Positions 43,166 to 52,209 of a stretch of 64,000 nucleotides of DNA are shown here, piece after piece. The notes under the pieces are model-generated. The model was not told the origin of the DNA. It searched no databases and worked only from the letters and a program-made list of their open reading frames with translations. The stretch's first letter is position 1; each line of letters opens with the position of its first letter. The DNA comes from Gammaproteobacteria bacterium (GTDB lineage: Bacteria; Pseudomonadota; Gammaproteobacteria; Pseudomonadales; Azotimanducaceae): assembly GCA_030428905.1 (NCBI GenBank), contig JAUIED010000003.1:1-64000 (forward strand), read 5' to 3'. Position numbers and translations under genes: made by a program.

Positions 43166-43463
43166 GCCAATCGGGCGCCTGCAGCTGCGCTGCAGGGCCA
43201 TCAAACGCCGCATCGCCGTTGACGGTGACGCGCAACCGTCCATCGCTGCGCCAGTACCGGGCTTCGATGTAGTGGTGCTCCTCCCACTCCAGCTCGATGT
43301 TGGTCCACACGTACTGCGGCTCACGATCACCCTGCTGCCGGCGCTTGCGAAGACACCGGTCGACGTAGAGTTCCAGGGCGCCGTCGTCGCGCACAAAGAC
43401 GTCGTAGTCCTTGTGCCGGTGCGTGAGCTGCGCGCCATGCAGCTTGTTTTGAATGTGCGTCAC
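43146..43463 (-). CDS. Hypothetical protein
   Basis: The 105-residue protein is placed from GTG 43463. It is rich in charged and aromatic residues, with DYDVFVRDDGALELYVDRCLRKRR, YVWTNIELEWEEHHYIEARYW and RLRVTVNGDAAFDGP. No membrane span or signal peptide is seen, and I recognise no family. Its 3' end overlaps the end of the hybrid kinase by 20 bases, and it diverges from the APC permease across 45 bases. A longer start at 43505 (ATG) is possible but has no better support. Confidence 0.6.
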   Translation of the reverse strand: MTHIQNKLHGAQLTHRHKDYDVFVRDDGALELYVDRCLRKRRQQGDREPQYVWTNIELEWEEHHYIEARYWRSDGRLRVTVNGDAAFDGPAAQLQAPDWLSATGA

Positions 43464-43508
43464 AGAGCTTGGTATGGTTGGCCGTTGCGGGCGGCAAAGA
43501 TACATCGC

Positions 43509-44873
43509 GTGGCAAACTCACCTCAACGGGCGCGCTTTTCGAAGGTGCTCAGACGGCACGAAGTGCTGGCGCTGTCTTTCGGCGCGATGATCGGCTGGAG
43601 CTGGGTACTCATGACCGGCCACTGGGTGCAGACCGCCGGCACGCTCGGCACCCTCATCGCCTTCGCCGTGGGGGGCCTTGCAATCGCGCTGATCGGCCTG
43701 ACGTACAGCGAACTGGCATCGGCGATGCCCCGCGCGGGCGGCGAACACATCTACACGCAGCGCGCGCTGGGAAAGAACTGGTCCTTCGCCTGCACCTGGG
43801 CACTGCTGTTCGCCTATCTCAACGTCTGCCTGTTCGAATCGGTCGCGCTACCCACGGCGGTGGAATATCTGCTGCCCTCCATCCGCCTGGGCACCCTCTG
43901 GGAAGTGCTCGGCGCGGAAGTGGACCTGGGTTTCGTGCTCATCGGCAGCAGCGGCGCTGCCGTCATGACCTGGGTGAACTACCGGGGCATTCACACGGCC
44001 GCGGTTTTTCAGACCGTCGTCACGGTACTGATCATCGCCGCAGGCTTGCTGCTCGCTACCGGAAGCGTACTGCATGGGAGCGCGAGCAACGCTGAACCGT
44101 GGATCGTGACACCCACCACGGGCATTCTCAGCGTGCTCATCATGGTGCCGGCCATGCTCGTGGGCTTTGACGTCATTCCCCAGTCGGCTGAGGAAATCGA
44201 CCTGCCGCATGCGCACATCGGCAAGGTGCTGGTGCTGTCCGTGGTCGCGGCCGTGATCTGGTATGTGGTGGTATCCGCGTCGGTGGCATTCGCACTCGAC
44301 GGCGACGCGCTGGCTGGAGCCGGAATGGCCACAGCAGATGCGGCGACCGCAGTGTGGGGCGGCACATGGGCGGGGGCCATTCTGGTCCTTGGCGGCATCG
44401 GCGGCATTCTGACGAGTTGGAACGCGTTCATCGTGGGCGGCAGCCGTGTGCTCTTCGCGCTCGCCGAGAGCGGCCAGATACCAGCGATATTCGCGAGGCT
44501 ACACCACCGACACAGGACGCCCTACGTAGGCATCCTGGCAATCGGTGTCCTGTCTGCCCTGTCGCCACTGTTCGGGCGCACTATTCTGGTATGGCTGATC
44601 GATGCCGGCAGCTTTGGCGTGATGATCGCCTTTCTGTTCGTATCGATTTCCTTCCTGGTGCTGCGCCGCAAGGAGCCGGAACTTGAACGGCCGTACCGCG
44701 TGGCGCTGCCGAACCTCGTGGGTTGGGGTGCCGTGGTGCTGTCGCTGGTGCTGCTGTCCTTCTATCTGCCCTGGAGCCCATCGGCATTGATCTGGCCGTA
44801 TGAATGGCTCGTGATTCTCATCTGGGCAGCGATCGGCATAGCTCTGTTTTTCTGGTACCGCAGAGACCGTTAG
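43509..44873 (+). CDS. APC-superfamily amino-acid permease
   Basis: The 454-residue transporter has about twelve spans. The first contains LSFGAMIGWSWVLMTGHWV, the equivalent of the GxG substrate loop in TM1, followed by TYSELASAMPRAGGEHIYTQRALGKNWSF, which is the usual APC segment. GTG 43509 is chosen as the first start after the divergent gene; the longer frame upstream lies within it. It would import an amino acid or related amine. Its stop interlocks (TTAG) with that of the radical SAM gene. Confidence 0.87.
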   Translation: MANSPQRARFSKVLRRHEVLALSFGAMIGWSWVLMTGHWVQTAGTLGTLIAFAVGGLAIALIGLTYSELASAMPRAGGEHIYTQRALGKNWSFACTWALLFAYLNVCLFESVALPTAVEYLLPSIRLGTLWEVLGAEVDLGFVLIGSSGAAVMTWVNYRGIHTAAVFQTVVTVLIIAAGLLLATGSVLHGSASNAEPWIVTPTTGILSVLIMVPAMLVGFDVIPQSAEEIDLPHAHIGKVLVLSVVAAVIWYVVVSASVAFALDGDALAGAGMATADAATAVWGGTWAGAILVLGGIGGILTSWNAFIVGGSRVLFALAESGQIPAIFARLHHRHRTPYVGILAIGVLSALSPLFGRTILVWLIDAGSFGVMIAFLFVSISFLVLRRKEPELERPYRVALPNLVGWGAVVLSLVLLSFYLPWSPSALIWPYEWLVILIWAAIGIALFFWYRRDR

Positions 44874-45985
44874 AAGAGGCTTTGCTGCGCGTGGGGCGGG
44901 CTGAACAGATCCGTGCGCAAGGCAGGCAGACCGGCATCAGTCTGCAGGCCGAGCTTTCCCGCGGCGCTACGAAAACGCGCCGCCAACAAATCTGCAAACG
45001 CACCCGTGCCGCGCATACGCTCACCCCACCGGGAGGTGTACAACGCGCCACCACGCATATCCCGAAGCACACTCAAAACACGTGCGCTGGCCTGGGGGTA
45101 GTGCGCTTCCAGCCATTCCTCGAACAGGCCGGCCACTTCCAACGGCAGGCGCAGCAGGATGTACCCGGCGGCCGTGGCTCCGGCATCTCTTGCAGCGGCA
45201 AGAATACGCTCCAGCTCCGCATCGTTTATGAAGGGGATCATCGGCGCGGCCATCACGCTGACCGGCACGCCAGCCGCAGCCAGGCGTTCCATAGTACGCA
45301 GCCGCGCGGCTGGAGAAGCCGTGCGCGGCTCGAGCTTACGTTTGAGTTCCCGGTCCAGCGTGGTCACGCTGATGGCCACCCGCGCCAGATTGAGCTCGGC
45401 CAGATCTCTCCACAGGCCGATATCATCCAGAACGAGGTGGCTCTTCGTCACCAGCGTCACCGGGTGCCTGCTGCGCAGCAGCACTTCCAGTACCTGCCGG
45501 GTCACCCGATAACGCCGCTCGATGGGCTGGTACGGATCGGTGTTGGTGCCCATGGCAATGGGCCGAACCTGGTAGCTGGACTTACATAATGCCGCTTCCA
45601 GGCGCTGCGCAGCATCCGCCTTGTAGAACAGCCGGGTTTCGAAGTCGAGACCTGGCGACAGATCAAGGTAGGCGTGTGTGGGCCGCGCGAAGCAGTACAC
45701 GCAGCCGTGCTCACACCCCTTGTAGGGGTTGATTGAGCGGTCGAACGGAATATCCGGAGAACGGTTTCGGGTGATGAGCTCCCTGGTGCGATCTGCCAGG
45801 ACGATCGTTTCCAGCGGCGCGGCATCCAGCTCCGGGTCGATGCCCCAGCCGTCGTCGGCAGCAAGCGTGTGGGTGAGCATATAGCGACTGGCCTGGTTGC
45901 TCAGCGCACCGCGGCCGGGCCGCGGTATCACTGAACCGTGACTTGCGGAATCCCCTTCTGGCGCCGTTTCCAGCCTTTCGGTCAT
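44870..45985 (-). CDS. SplB-like radical SAM protein (PA0069 family), LexA-controlled
   Basis: The 371-residue protein contains the radical SAM cluster motif INPYKGCEHGCVYCFARPTHAY (C-x3-C-x2-C, about residue 91-98), MGTNTDPYQPIERRYRVTRQVLEVL and VAISVTTLDRELKRKLEPRTASPAARLRTMERLAAAGVPVSVMAAPMIP. This is the P. aeruginosa PA0069/Rv2578c type, distantly related to spore photoproduct lyase. From memory, PA0069 is in the Pseudomonas LexA regulon. A consensus LexA box lies 27 bases upstream of ATG 45985. DNA repair is therefore a fair inference, but the reaction is not established. Confidence 0.88.
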   Translation of the reverse strand: MTERLETAPEGDSASHGSVIPRPGRGALSNQASRYMLTHTLAADDGWGIDPELDAAPLETIVLADRTRELITRNRSPDIPFDRSINPYKGCEHGCVYCFARPTHAYLDLSPGLDFETRLFYKADAAQRLEAALCKSSYQVRPIAMGTNTDPYQPIERRYRVTRQVLEVLLRSRHPVTLVTKSHLVLDDIGLWRDLAELNLARVAISVTTLDRELKRKLEPRTASPAARLRTMERLAAAGVPVSVMAAPMIPFINDAELERILAAARDAGATAAGYILLRLPLEVAGLFEEWLEAHYPQASARVLSVLRDMRGGALYTSRWGERMRGTGAFADLLAARFRSAAGKLGLQTDAGLPALRTDLFSPPHAQQSLF

Positions 45986-46011
45986 CTGTTGTTAGTGCGT
46001 AAAATCTCCAA

Positions 46012-46031
46012 TACTGTACATTAATACAGTA
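46012..46031. promoter_or_regulatory. LexA (SOS) box
   Basis: The sequence TACTGTACATTAATACAGTA matches the gammaproteobacterial LexA operator (TACTG-(TA)5-CAGTA) in both half-sites, each being the exact complement of the other. It lies in the 100-base gap between the radical SAM gene (start 45985, minus) and the retropepsin-like gene (start 46086, plus). It is closest to the minus-strand gene, and PA0069-type genes are known SOS genes. Whether the plus-strand operon also responds is open. Confidence 0.9.
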
Positions 46032-46085
46032 TTAACCCCTTTTCACGCACATTAGACTAGCCATCCAGCATACTCACGACCCTCC

Positions 46086-46844
46086 ATGCGCATGTCTTCG
46101 CTTGCCAAAGCTGTTCTGTTGCCACTACTAGCCGCCATTGCCGGCTGCGAAACGCTGCCGCAGGCAAGCCCTGGGTCGTCAAAGCAGATCGACAGCCTGC
46201 GAAACCAGATCGTCGCGCTGGAGAACGAGGTTCAGCAGACCCGTCAGCATCTGCGAGCCATCGACATGACGGAACGAACAGCACGCGTCGAGTTCGCAAA
46301 CAAGCTGGAAGAAGTGGAAAACGCGGTCGACTCACTACCTTCGCGCATGAATCAACAATGCAAGCCGCAAACGACGATGACGCAGCGGTGCGACAAAGCG
46401 CCCAGAACCATCGAGTTAAGCGCCGGCAAGGCAGTGCTCGGCGAGCTGGAAGAAGTGTGGCTGGCGCCACCAGGCGTGAAGATGATTGGCCGCATCGACA
46501 CGGGTGCGACCTCGAGTTCCCTGCATGCCGATGAGGTGGTCGAGTTTGAACGCGACGGTGAAGACTGGGTGCGGTTTCAGGTCGAAGGCAAAGATGGCGT
46601 CGCGGAGTTCGAAACTGCAATCGTGCGCCAGGTGCGCGTGGTGCAGCAGGCAGATCCCAAAGGCACACGTCGGCCTGTCGTAGAACTACGTGTACGTATC
46701 GGCGACATCGACGAAACGGTTGAGTTCACGCTGGCCGACCGATCACACCTGGACAACAGCCTCATACTCGGCCGCAACTTCCTGAAAGACCTGGCAGTGG
46801 TCGATGTGGCCCGGCGGTTCATCCAGCCAGCATTCGTGCCCTGA
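46086..46844 (+). CDS. Lipoprotein with RimB-like retropepsin domain ("ATP-dependent zinc protease" family)
   Basis: The 252-residue protein starts with a lipoprotein signal ending in LLAAIAGC. A coiled coil (about 33-85) follows, then a retropepsin-like domain with the catalytic aspartate in MIGRIDTGATSSSLHADEV (DTG, about residue 138) and the tail HLDNSLILGRNFLKDLAVVDV. This is the RimB/LysX-like family found next to RimK-like ligases. The name 'zinc protease' is a database label. It is the first gene of a strongly coupled operon: its stop overlaps the next start by one base (TGATG). Confidence 0.88.
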   Translation: MRMSSLAKAVLLPLLAAIAGCETLPQASPGSSKQIDSLRNQIVALENEVQQTRQHLRAIDMTERTARVEFANKLEEVENAVDSLPSRMNQQCKPQTTMTQRCDKAPRTIELSAGKAVLGELEEVWLAPPGVKMIGRIDTGATSSSLHADEVVEFERDGEDWVRFQVEGKDGVAEFETAIVRQVRVVQQADPKGTRRPVVELRVRIGDIDETVEFTLADRSHLDNSLILGRNFLKDLAVVDVARRFIQPAFVP

Positions 46845-48349
46845 TGCGTCAACGGTGGCCATTTCTGCTGCTCATCGGCCTCCTCGTGGCGGCGGGTATC
46901 AGCACGGCGTTGTACCGACACAACTCATACGGCATTCCTTTCCTGCCGAGCTCCGAGCAGACCGTCTGGCAGGTGGAGGCGCGCATTCAATTCAACGCGC
47001 GTGGCCGCGAGAGTCACGTTTATCTGGCGCTACCGCCGCTGCAGAGCGGTTTCAGCATCGTCGACAGCAACTACGCCTCGTCCGGCTTTGGCTTCGATAT
47101 TGACCGCAGCCGAAAACAGGAACGCGCGCATTGGACGAAGCGCAACGCAACAGGCCCGCAGACGCTGTTCGTCAAGGTCGAACTGCTGGCCTCAGAGTTC
47201 GAGCATCGCGAAGAGCCACCGCCAGCGGAGCTGCCAGCACCTGCCTGGCAGGAGCCCTACCGAACCGCTGCCCAACAGCTGCTGGACAGCGTGATGCCGA
47301 TCTCCGCCGATGCCCGCAGCCTGGCGCAGCAGCTCGTCGGCGCGATGAATACGCAGCCAAGAGACCAGAGCGTGAGCATGCTGCTGGACACGCGCTCGCC
47401 AGCAAAGCTTCTGACCGACCTGCTGCTCAGCGCGCGCGTACCGGCGCGGACAGTCAGCGCGCTGCAGCTCGAAGACGGCCGGCGGCGTCAGGCATTGGCC
47501 GATCTCGTGCAGGTCTGGCAGAACGACCGTTGGCATCTGGTTGACCCTCAGCAGGGCATCGTCAACGATACGAAACGTATGGTGCTGTGGGTCACCCAGG
47601 CACCGGCGCTGCTCGAAGTGGTGGGCGGCGACGCCAGCCGCGTGGCGTTCAGCATGATCTCGTCGGTGCGACCATCGCTCAATGTGGCTACCGAACGCTT
47701 CGGCGACTTCGACATCTCACTGTACAGCCTGCCAATCGCCGAGCAGGGCATGTTCAAGCTGATCATGTTGCTGCCTGTGGGCGCACTGGTGGTCGTGTTC
47801 ATGCGCATCATCATCGGCCTGAAGACTTCCGGCACGTTCATGCCCGTGCTCATCGCGCTCGCATTTCTGCAGACCGACCTGGTACCCGGTCTGCTCAGCT
47901 TTATCATCGTCGTGGCAATCGGCCTGATGATCCGCAGCTATCTGTCGGACCTGAACCTGCTGCTGGTCGCCCGTATTGCCGCGCTCGTAATGATCGTCAT
48001 CGGCATCATCACACTGTTCAGCGTCGTGTCGTCACGCATGGGCCTGATCGGCGGCCTGACGATTTCGTTCTTCCCCATGATCATCCTGGCGTGGACCATC
48101 GAACGCCTGTCGATCACCTGGGAGGAAGAAGGCCCGCAGGAAGTACTCAAGCAGGGCGGCGGCAGCCTTTTCGTTGCCGTCATTGCCTACCTGATGATGA
48201 GCCTCTCGCTTATCGAGCACCTGGCATTCAACTTCCCGGAGCTGCACCTGGTGGTGCTGGCCCTCGTACTTCTTCTCGGCCGCTACACCGGCTATCGGCT
48301 GTTGGAGTTGCGCCGCTTCGCCGCGTTCAAGGCCAGAGAAGAAGCGTGA
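46844..48349 (+). CDS. Inactive-transglutaminase/7TM membrane protein
   Basis: The 501-residue protein has an N-terminal membrane anchor, an extracytoplasmic transglutaminase-like domain (about 30-265) that lacks a Cys nucleophile (SMLLDTRSPAKLLTDLLLSARVPARTVSALQLEDG; no Cys in the domain), and a C-terminal block of about seven spans from residue 300 on (MFKLIMLLPVGALVVVFMR...GLKTSGTFMPVLIALAF). This is the 7TM-inactive-transglutaminase family that accompanies RimK-like ligases. The GTGA overlap with the ligase gene shows coupling. It may bind or position a substrate in the periplasm. Confidence 0.9.
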   Translation: MRQRWPFLLLIGLLVAAGISTALYRHNSYGIPFLPSSEQTVWQVEARIQFNARGRESHVYLALPPLQSGFSIVDSNYASSGFGFDIDRSRKQERAHWTKRNATGPQTLFVKVELLASEFEHREEPPPAELPAPAWQEPYRTAAQQLLDSVMPISADARSLAQQLVGAMNTQPRDQSVSMLLDTRSPAKLLTDLLLSARVPARTVSALQLEDGRRRQALADLVQVWQNDRWHLVDPQQGIVNDTKRMVLWVTQAPALLEVVGGDASRVAFSMISSVRPSLNVATERFGDFDISLYSLPIAEQGMFKLIMLLPVGALVVVFMRIIIGLKTSGTFMPVLIALAFLQTDLVPGLLSFIIVVAIGLMIRSYLSDLNLLLVARIAALVMIVIGIITLFSVVSSRMGLIGGLTISFFPMIILAWTIERLSITWEEEGPQEVLKQGGGSLFVAVIAYLMMSLSLIEHLAFNFPELHLVVLALVLLLGRYTGYRLLELRRFAAFKAREEA

Positions 48350-49353
48350 AAAACTGGTTCAAGGACTGGGTGTCACCCAGTTACCTGCGCCGTCACGGCG
48401 TGCTGGGCATGAACTACAGGAACACCGGTTTCATCGCCCGCTACAACGATCGCAGCCGCTTCCCCCTCGTGGACAACAAGCTGCTGACAAAACAGGTAGT
48501 CGAACGCTCGCAGATCGCCGCCCCGAAGCTCATCGACGTGGTGGAATCGCAACACGACATCGAGGAGATCACTGAGACGCTCAAGGATCTGCAGCAGTTC
48601 GTGATCAAGCCGGCCCATGGTTCCGGCGGCAAAGGTATTCTGGTGATCACCGCCCGCGAGGGCGACGAGTTCGTCAAAGCCAGCGGTGCGCACATCACCC
48701 TGGATGAGCTCAAACGCCACCTGTCGAACACACTCAGCGGGCTGCATTCGCTGGGCGGACGCCCGGACCACGCCTTCGTCGAAACGCTGGTGCAGGTGGG
48801 TGATCTCTTTGCCGACTACAGCCACGAAGGCGTGCCGGACATCCGCATCATCGTTTTTCAAGGCTATCCGGTGATGGGTATGTTGCGCCTTGCCACGCGC
48901 GCCTCAGACGGCAAGGCAAACCTGCACCAGGGTGCCGTAGGTGTGGGGCTCGACCTGGCCACAGGACGCGCCATCTCCGCCGTGCAGCACGACGAACCGC
49001 TCACGCACCACCCGGATACGGGCTCAGAGCTCGCTCGTATCCGCATCGGCAACTGGAAGCAGCTCCTGACGCTGGCAGCTCGCTGCTTCGAAGTCACCAA
49101 ACTCGGCTATCTCGGCTGCGACATCGTTATCGACCGGGATCGAGGCCCGTTGATTCTGGAGCTCAACGCCCGTCCCGGGCTCTCCGTGCAGATTGCCAAC
49201 GGCGCCGGCCTCATTCCCCGGCTGCATGCCATCGAGGCGCTCGGCGACGTTCCGGTCGACGTCGCAGATCGCGTAGAGTACTCCATGACGCACTTCGGCA
49301 GCCGTAGCGCGGCCGCACAGGAAACCCTATGGGAGGAGGAAACCATCCAATGA
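48346..49353 (+). CDS. Alpha-L-glutamate ligase-like (RimK-related) ATP-grasp protein
   Basis: The 335-residue protein starts at GTG 48346. ATP-grasp motifs are QFVIKPAHGSGGKGILVIT (P-loop-like, about residue 84-100), PDIRIIVFQGYPVMGMLRLATR, and the Mg-binding LILELNARPGLSVQIANGAGL near residue 265. It belongs to the amidoligase family that joins amino acids or peptides to carboxylates. It works with the retropepsin-like and 7TM proteins encoded just upstream, in a conserved gene trio. The exact acceptor is unknown. The stop overlaps the next ATG (ATGA). Confidence 0.9.
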   Translation: MKNWFKDWVSPSYLRRHGVLGMNYRNTGFIARYNDRSRFPLVDNKLLTKQVVERSQIAAPKLIDVVESQHDIEEITETLKDLQQFVIKPAHGSGGKGILVITAREGDEFVKASGAHITLDELKRHLSNTLSGLHSLGGRPDHAFVETLVQVGDLFADYSHEGVPDIRIIVFQGYPVMGMLRLATRASDGKANLHQGAVGVGLDLATGRAISAVQHDEPLTHHPDTGSELARIRIGNWKQLLTLAARCFEVTKLGYLGCDIVIDRDRGPLILELNARPGLSVQIANGAGLIPRLHAIEALGDVPVDVADRVEYSMTHFGSRSAAAQETLWEEETIQ

Positions 49354-49655
49354 TCGTCGTAAATGCACGTATCGAAGCCACCGAAGACACCATCGCCGCA
49401 CTGAAAGACGCCATTCTCACCATGGAAGCGGCCAGCCAGGCGGAGGACGGCTGCCACGACTACACCTTCAGCGTGGAGCTCGGTAATCCCAACGCCATGC
49501 GTATCACCGAGAAGTGGCGGGATATGGCAGCGCTGGAAGCGCATTTCGCCATGCCACACATGGCAGCGTTCCAACAGGCCATGGCGGCGCACCCGCCCAA
49601 GGCTGTGGAAGCCAACTTCTACGAAGCTACAGAGGTCCCGGGCCCCGGCAGATGA
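49350..49655 (+). CDS. Antibiotic biosynthesis monooxygenase (ABM) domain protein
   Basis: The 101-residue protein is a dimeric alpha-beta barrel of the ABM type: MIVVNARIEATEDTIAALKDAILTMEAASQAEDGCHDYTFSVELGNP and the helix WRDMAALEAHFAMPHMAAFQQAM. The name is historical; these proteins often act on quinones, haem or small aromatics. GGGAGGAGG precedes ATG 49350, which overlaps the ligase stop. It also overlaps the GST gene (ATGA), so it appears part of this operon though not of the classic trio. Confidence 0.88.
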   Translation: MIVVNARIEATEDTIAALKDAILTMEAASQAEDGCHDYTFSVELGNPNAMRITEKWRDMAALEAHFAMPHMAAFQQAMAAHPPKAVEANFYEATEVPGPGR

Positions 49656-50281
49656 TCCAGCTGTGGGGTGGCGGCACCACCCGCACGATGCGGGCGCACT
49701 GGATACTGCACGAAGCCAGTGTCGCCTACGAGCCGGTGCTGATCGGCTCGCGCACCGGTGCCACGCAGACAGAGCAGTTTCGCGCGCTCAACCCGAAGGA
49801 GAAGATCCCCGTGCTGATAGACGGCGATCTCGTGCTTTCAGAGAGCGCCGCCATCGTCAGCTACATCGCCGACACCTATGCCCGGGAGCTGATTCCCCAA
49901 CCGCGCACCGTTGATCGCGCGCTCTATGATCAATGGTGCTCCTTCGTGCTGATGGAGCTCGATGCGCACACGTTGTATGTCATGCGTAAGCATAGAGATC
50001 TCGCGGCCCTGTACGGCGAGGCGCCGGCGGCCATCGACACGGCGATCGCCGGCTTCAAGAAGCAGGTGGCCGTGGCAGATGCACACCTGAACCAGCACGA
50101 GTATCTGGTGGCTGACCGCTTCAGCGGTGCTGACATCCTCCTTTCAGTGTGCTTGAGCTGGGCGAAACTTTACGGCATAGATTTGACGGATGGCCTGATC
50201 GCCTACAACAAACGGCTCACCCAGCGACAGGCATACCGCGATGCAGCCGCGCTCAATTTCTCCATCAGCGCAGGCGCCTAG
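49652..50281 (+). CDS. Glutathione S-transferase family protein
   Basis: The 209-residue protein has an N-terminal thioredoxin-like domain (MIQLWGGGTTRTMRAHWILHEASVAYEPVLI and KIPVLIDGDLVLSESAAIVSYIADTY, with the conserved cis-Pro and ES of the glutathione site) and a C-terminal helical domain with FSGADILLSVCLSWAKLYGIDL. The substrate is unknown. It is the last gene of the retropepsin/7TM/ligase/ABM operon, joined by an ATGA overlap. Its stop interlocks (CTAG) with that of the convergent hydrolase. Confidence 0.9.
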   Translation: MIQLWGGGTTRTMRAHWILHEASVAYEPVLIGSRTGATQTEQFRALNPKEKIPVLIDGDLVLSESAAIVSYIADTYARELIPQPRTVDRALYDQWCSFVLMELDAHTLYVMRKHRDLAALYGEAPAAIDTAIAGFKKQVAVADAHLNQHEYLVADRFSGADILLSVCLSWAKLYGIDLTDGLIAYNKRLTQRQAYRDAAALNFSISAGA

Positions 50282-51363
50282 CGCAAAAACCAGCGCGCGA
50301 TGGCTTCGTTTTCTTCCGTGGGGTACGTGTGCGAAAGGTCGTCGATCTCCCGGTAGACAACCTCAGCACCAGCGCCGGCAAGCGCTTCGTGGGCCGTGCG
50401 CGCCACATCGACGGGGAACATCCAGTCCAGCACACCGTGCGTCAGGTAGATCGGCAGGCCAGCGACACGCTCTGGGCTCGCCACTTCCATCAGCATGGGG
50501 TGAAACGACGCCGCGATCGGCGCCAGATGGGTGTAGGGGGCGTCGTCCTGCAGGCCGGCCACATAGCTGAAGGTGCCTCCATCCGACATCCCCGTGAGCA
50601 GGATACGGTCCTCTCGCACCGGCCAGCGTTCGGACACCCAGGCAAGCATCTGCCGCAGTGCCGGCCCGTCCACATCGGGCCCCATCAGCGACCAGGTGCT
50701 GTCCTGCGATGTGGGGCTGAGCACCAGCATGCCGAACGAGCGGGCGGCCCGCAGCCAACTCCAGAGGAAGCCGCGGCCGTGGCCGCTGCCGCCATGCAGC
50801 GCAACCACGAGGGGCAGTGGCGTGCCATCGTGATACTCCGGCACATACAGCGAAAAACCGCCGCGCTCGTTGCCTGCGTTAGCGGCATGCAACACGCCGA
50901 CCCCCTCCCGCGAAGCGTCAGCAGCGGCCAGCCGGGCGGCGAGAACCTCGTCGTCTGCGACGCTGTCCAGCAGAAAAAATCGGCTTACCGGCGGCAGCAT
51001 CATTGACACCGGATACAACGCTTCCGTGGCGCGATTGCTGTAACGCAGGGCCGAATAGGCCGCCATCACGGGGTTGCTGCGTGACGCAGCCGAAGCCAGG
51101 CCATCGAATGCCTTGAGGGCATTGCTCGCTGCATCACCAACGGCGCCCCGGAAGCCGTTCAGGTGCTCGGGCCAGGCCGCCGCATTGAACCGCACCAGAC
51201 CATCGGCGATCGGCTGCCGGTGCGGCGCCACCGCCTCGACAATCTGCGCCAGGTGCGGTGGGTGCAGGTGACGAGATGCCCTGCCCAGAACCTCCATACC
51301 CTGCAGCAGCGGCGGTACGGCGGCAGTCACCGCTTCCAGCAACTCATCGTTTGGATCAACCAT
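50278..51363 (-). CDS. Alpha/beta hydrolase (esterase/PHB-depolymerase-like)
   Basis: The 361-residue protein has a helical N-terminal region of about 150 residues, then an alpha/beta hydrolase domain with [17 protein letters not shown] (oxyanion loop), [15 protein letters not shown] (nucleophile Ser in GxSxG, about residue 255), and the late [15 protein letters not shown] and [16 protein letters not shown] (Asp and His). The layout resembles phospholipase/carboxylesterase and depolymerase-type enzymes. ATG 51363 is preferred over a start 60 bases upstream. It is divergent from the AAA+ gene with 45 bases between. Confidence 0.82.
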   Translation of the reverse strand: MVDPNDELLEAVTAAVPPLLQGMEVLGRASRHLHPPHLAQIVEAVAPHRQPIADGLVRFNAAAWPEHLNGFRGAVGDAASNALKAFDGLASAASRSNPVMAAYSALRYSNRATEALYPVSMMLPPVSRFFLLDSVADDEVLAARLAAADASREGVGVLHAANAGNERGGFSLYVPEYHDGTPLPLVVALHGGSGHGRGFLWSWLRAARSFGMLVLSPTSQDSTWSLMGPDVDGPALRQMLAWVSERWPVREDRILLTGMSDGGTFSYVAGLQDDAPYTHLAPIAASFHPMLMEVASPERVAGLPIYLTHGVLDWMFPVDVARTAHEALAGAGAEVVYREIDDLSHTYPTEENEAIARWFLR

Positions 51364-51408
51364 ACACCGCACGTTTCCCTTTGCGCGTTTGCAGGATACC
51401 CTCGGGGG

Positions 51409-52209
51409 ATGACTCAAGCACAATCAGAACCGTTCTACCTGCCCCTCGCCGACGAGGTTGAAGTGTTCCGCGCCGCCTACGATGCGCGCCTGCCGGTGCT
51501 GCTGAAAGGTCCCACCGGCTGCGGCAAAACCCGTTTCGTGGAGCACATGGCCTGGCACCTCAAAGGGCCGCAGGATGATGCGCTGAGCACCATCGCCTGC
51601 CACGAAGACCTCACCGCCACCGACCTGGTGGGCCGCTACCTGCTGCAAGGCGATGAGACCGTCTGGGCCGATGGGCCGCTCACCCGGGCGGTGCGCACGG
51701 GTGCCATGTGCTACCTCGACGAGATCGTCGAGGCGCGCAAGGACACCACCGTGCTCATCCACGCGCTCACCGATCACCGACGCTTGCTGCCGATCGATAA
51801 AACCGGCGAGCTGCTGCACGCACACCCTGATTTCTCGCTGGTGATCTCCTACAACCCCGGCTATCAATCCGTGCTGAAGGATTTGAAGCCCAGCACGCGG
51901 CAACGGTTTGTGAGCCTCGACTTCGACTATCCCGAGCTCGAGAAAGAAACCGAGATCATCGCTCATGAAAGCGGCGTAGATGCAGGCCAGGCCGAGCGCC
52001 TGGCGGTGATCGGGGAACGCGTTCGTAACCTGCGCGAACACGGCTTCGAAGAGGGGGTGAGCACTCGGCTCCTCATCTACACAGGCGAGCTGATCCGCCG
52101 CGGCATCGCGCCACGCCGGGCTGCAGAGAGCGCCATCACCACCGCGATCTCGGACGATGCGCAGGTGCAGGAGGCGGTGCGCGACATCATAGACGTCATT
52201 CTGCCGTGA
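51409..52209 (+). CDS. NorQ/CbbQ-type AAA+ ATPase
   Basis: The 266-residue MoxR-class ATPase has the Walker A motif [24 protein letters not shown] (about residue 31-40), Walker [14 protein letters not shown], and sensor region VISYNPGY. The sequence is of the NirQ/NorQ/CbbQ family, which activates a metalloenzyme (nitric oxide reductase or Rubisco) with a VWA partner. The VWA gene follows with a GTGA overlap. No nor or cbb genes are present in the window, so the client protein is unknown. Confidence 0.92.
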   Translation: MTQAQSEPFYLPLADEVEVFRAAYDARLPVLLKGPTGCGKTRFVEHMAWHLKGPQDDALSTIACHEDLTATDLVGRYLLQGDETVWADGPLTRAVRTGAMCYLDEIVEARKDTTVLIHALTDHRRLLPIDKTGELLHAHPDFSLVISYNPGYQSVLKDLKPSTRQRFVSLDFDYPELEKETEIIAHESGVDAGQAERLAVIGERVRNLREHGFEEGVSTRLLIYTGELIRRGIAPRRAAESAITTAISDDAQVQEAVRDIIDVILP

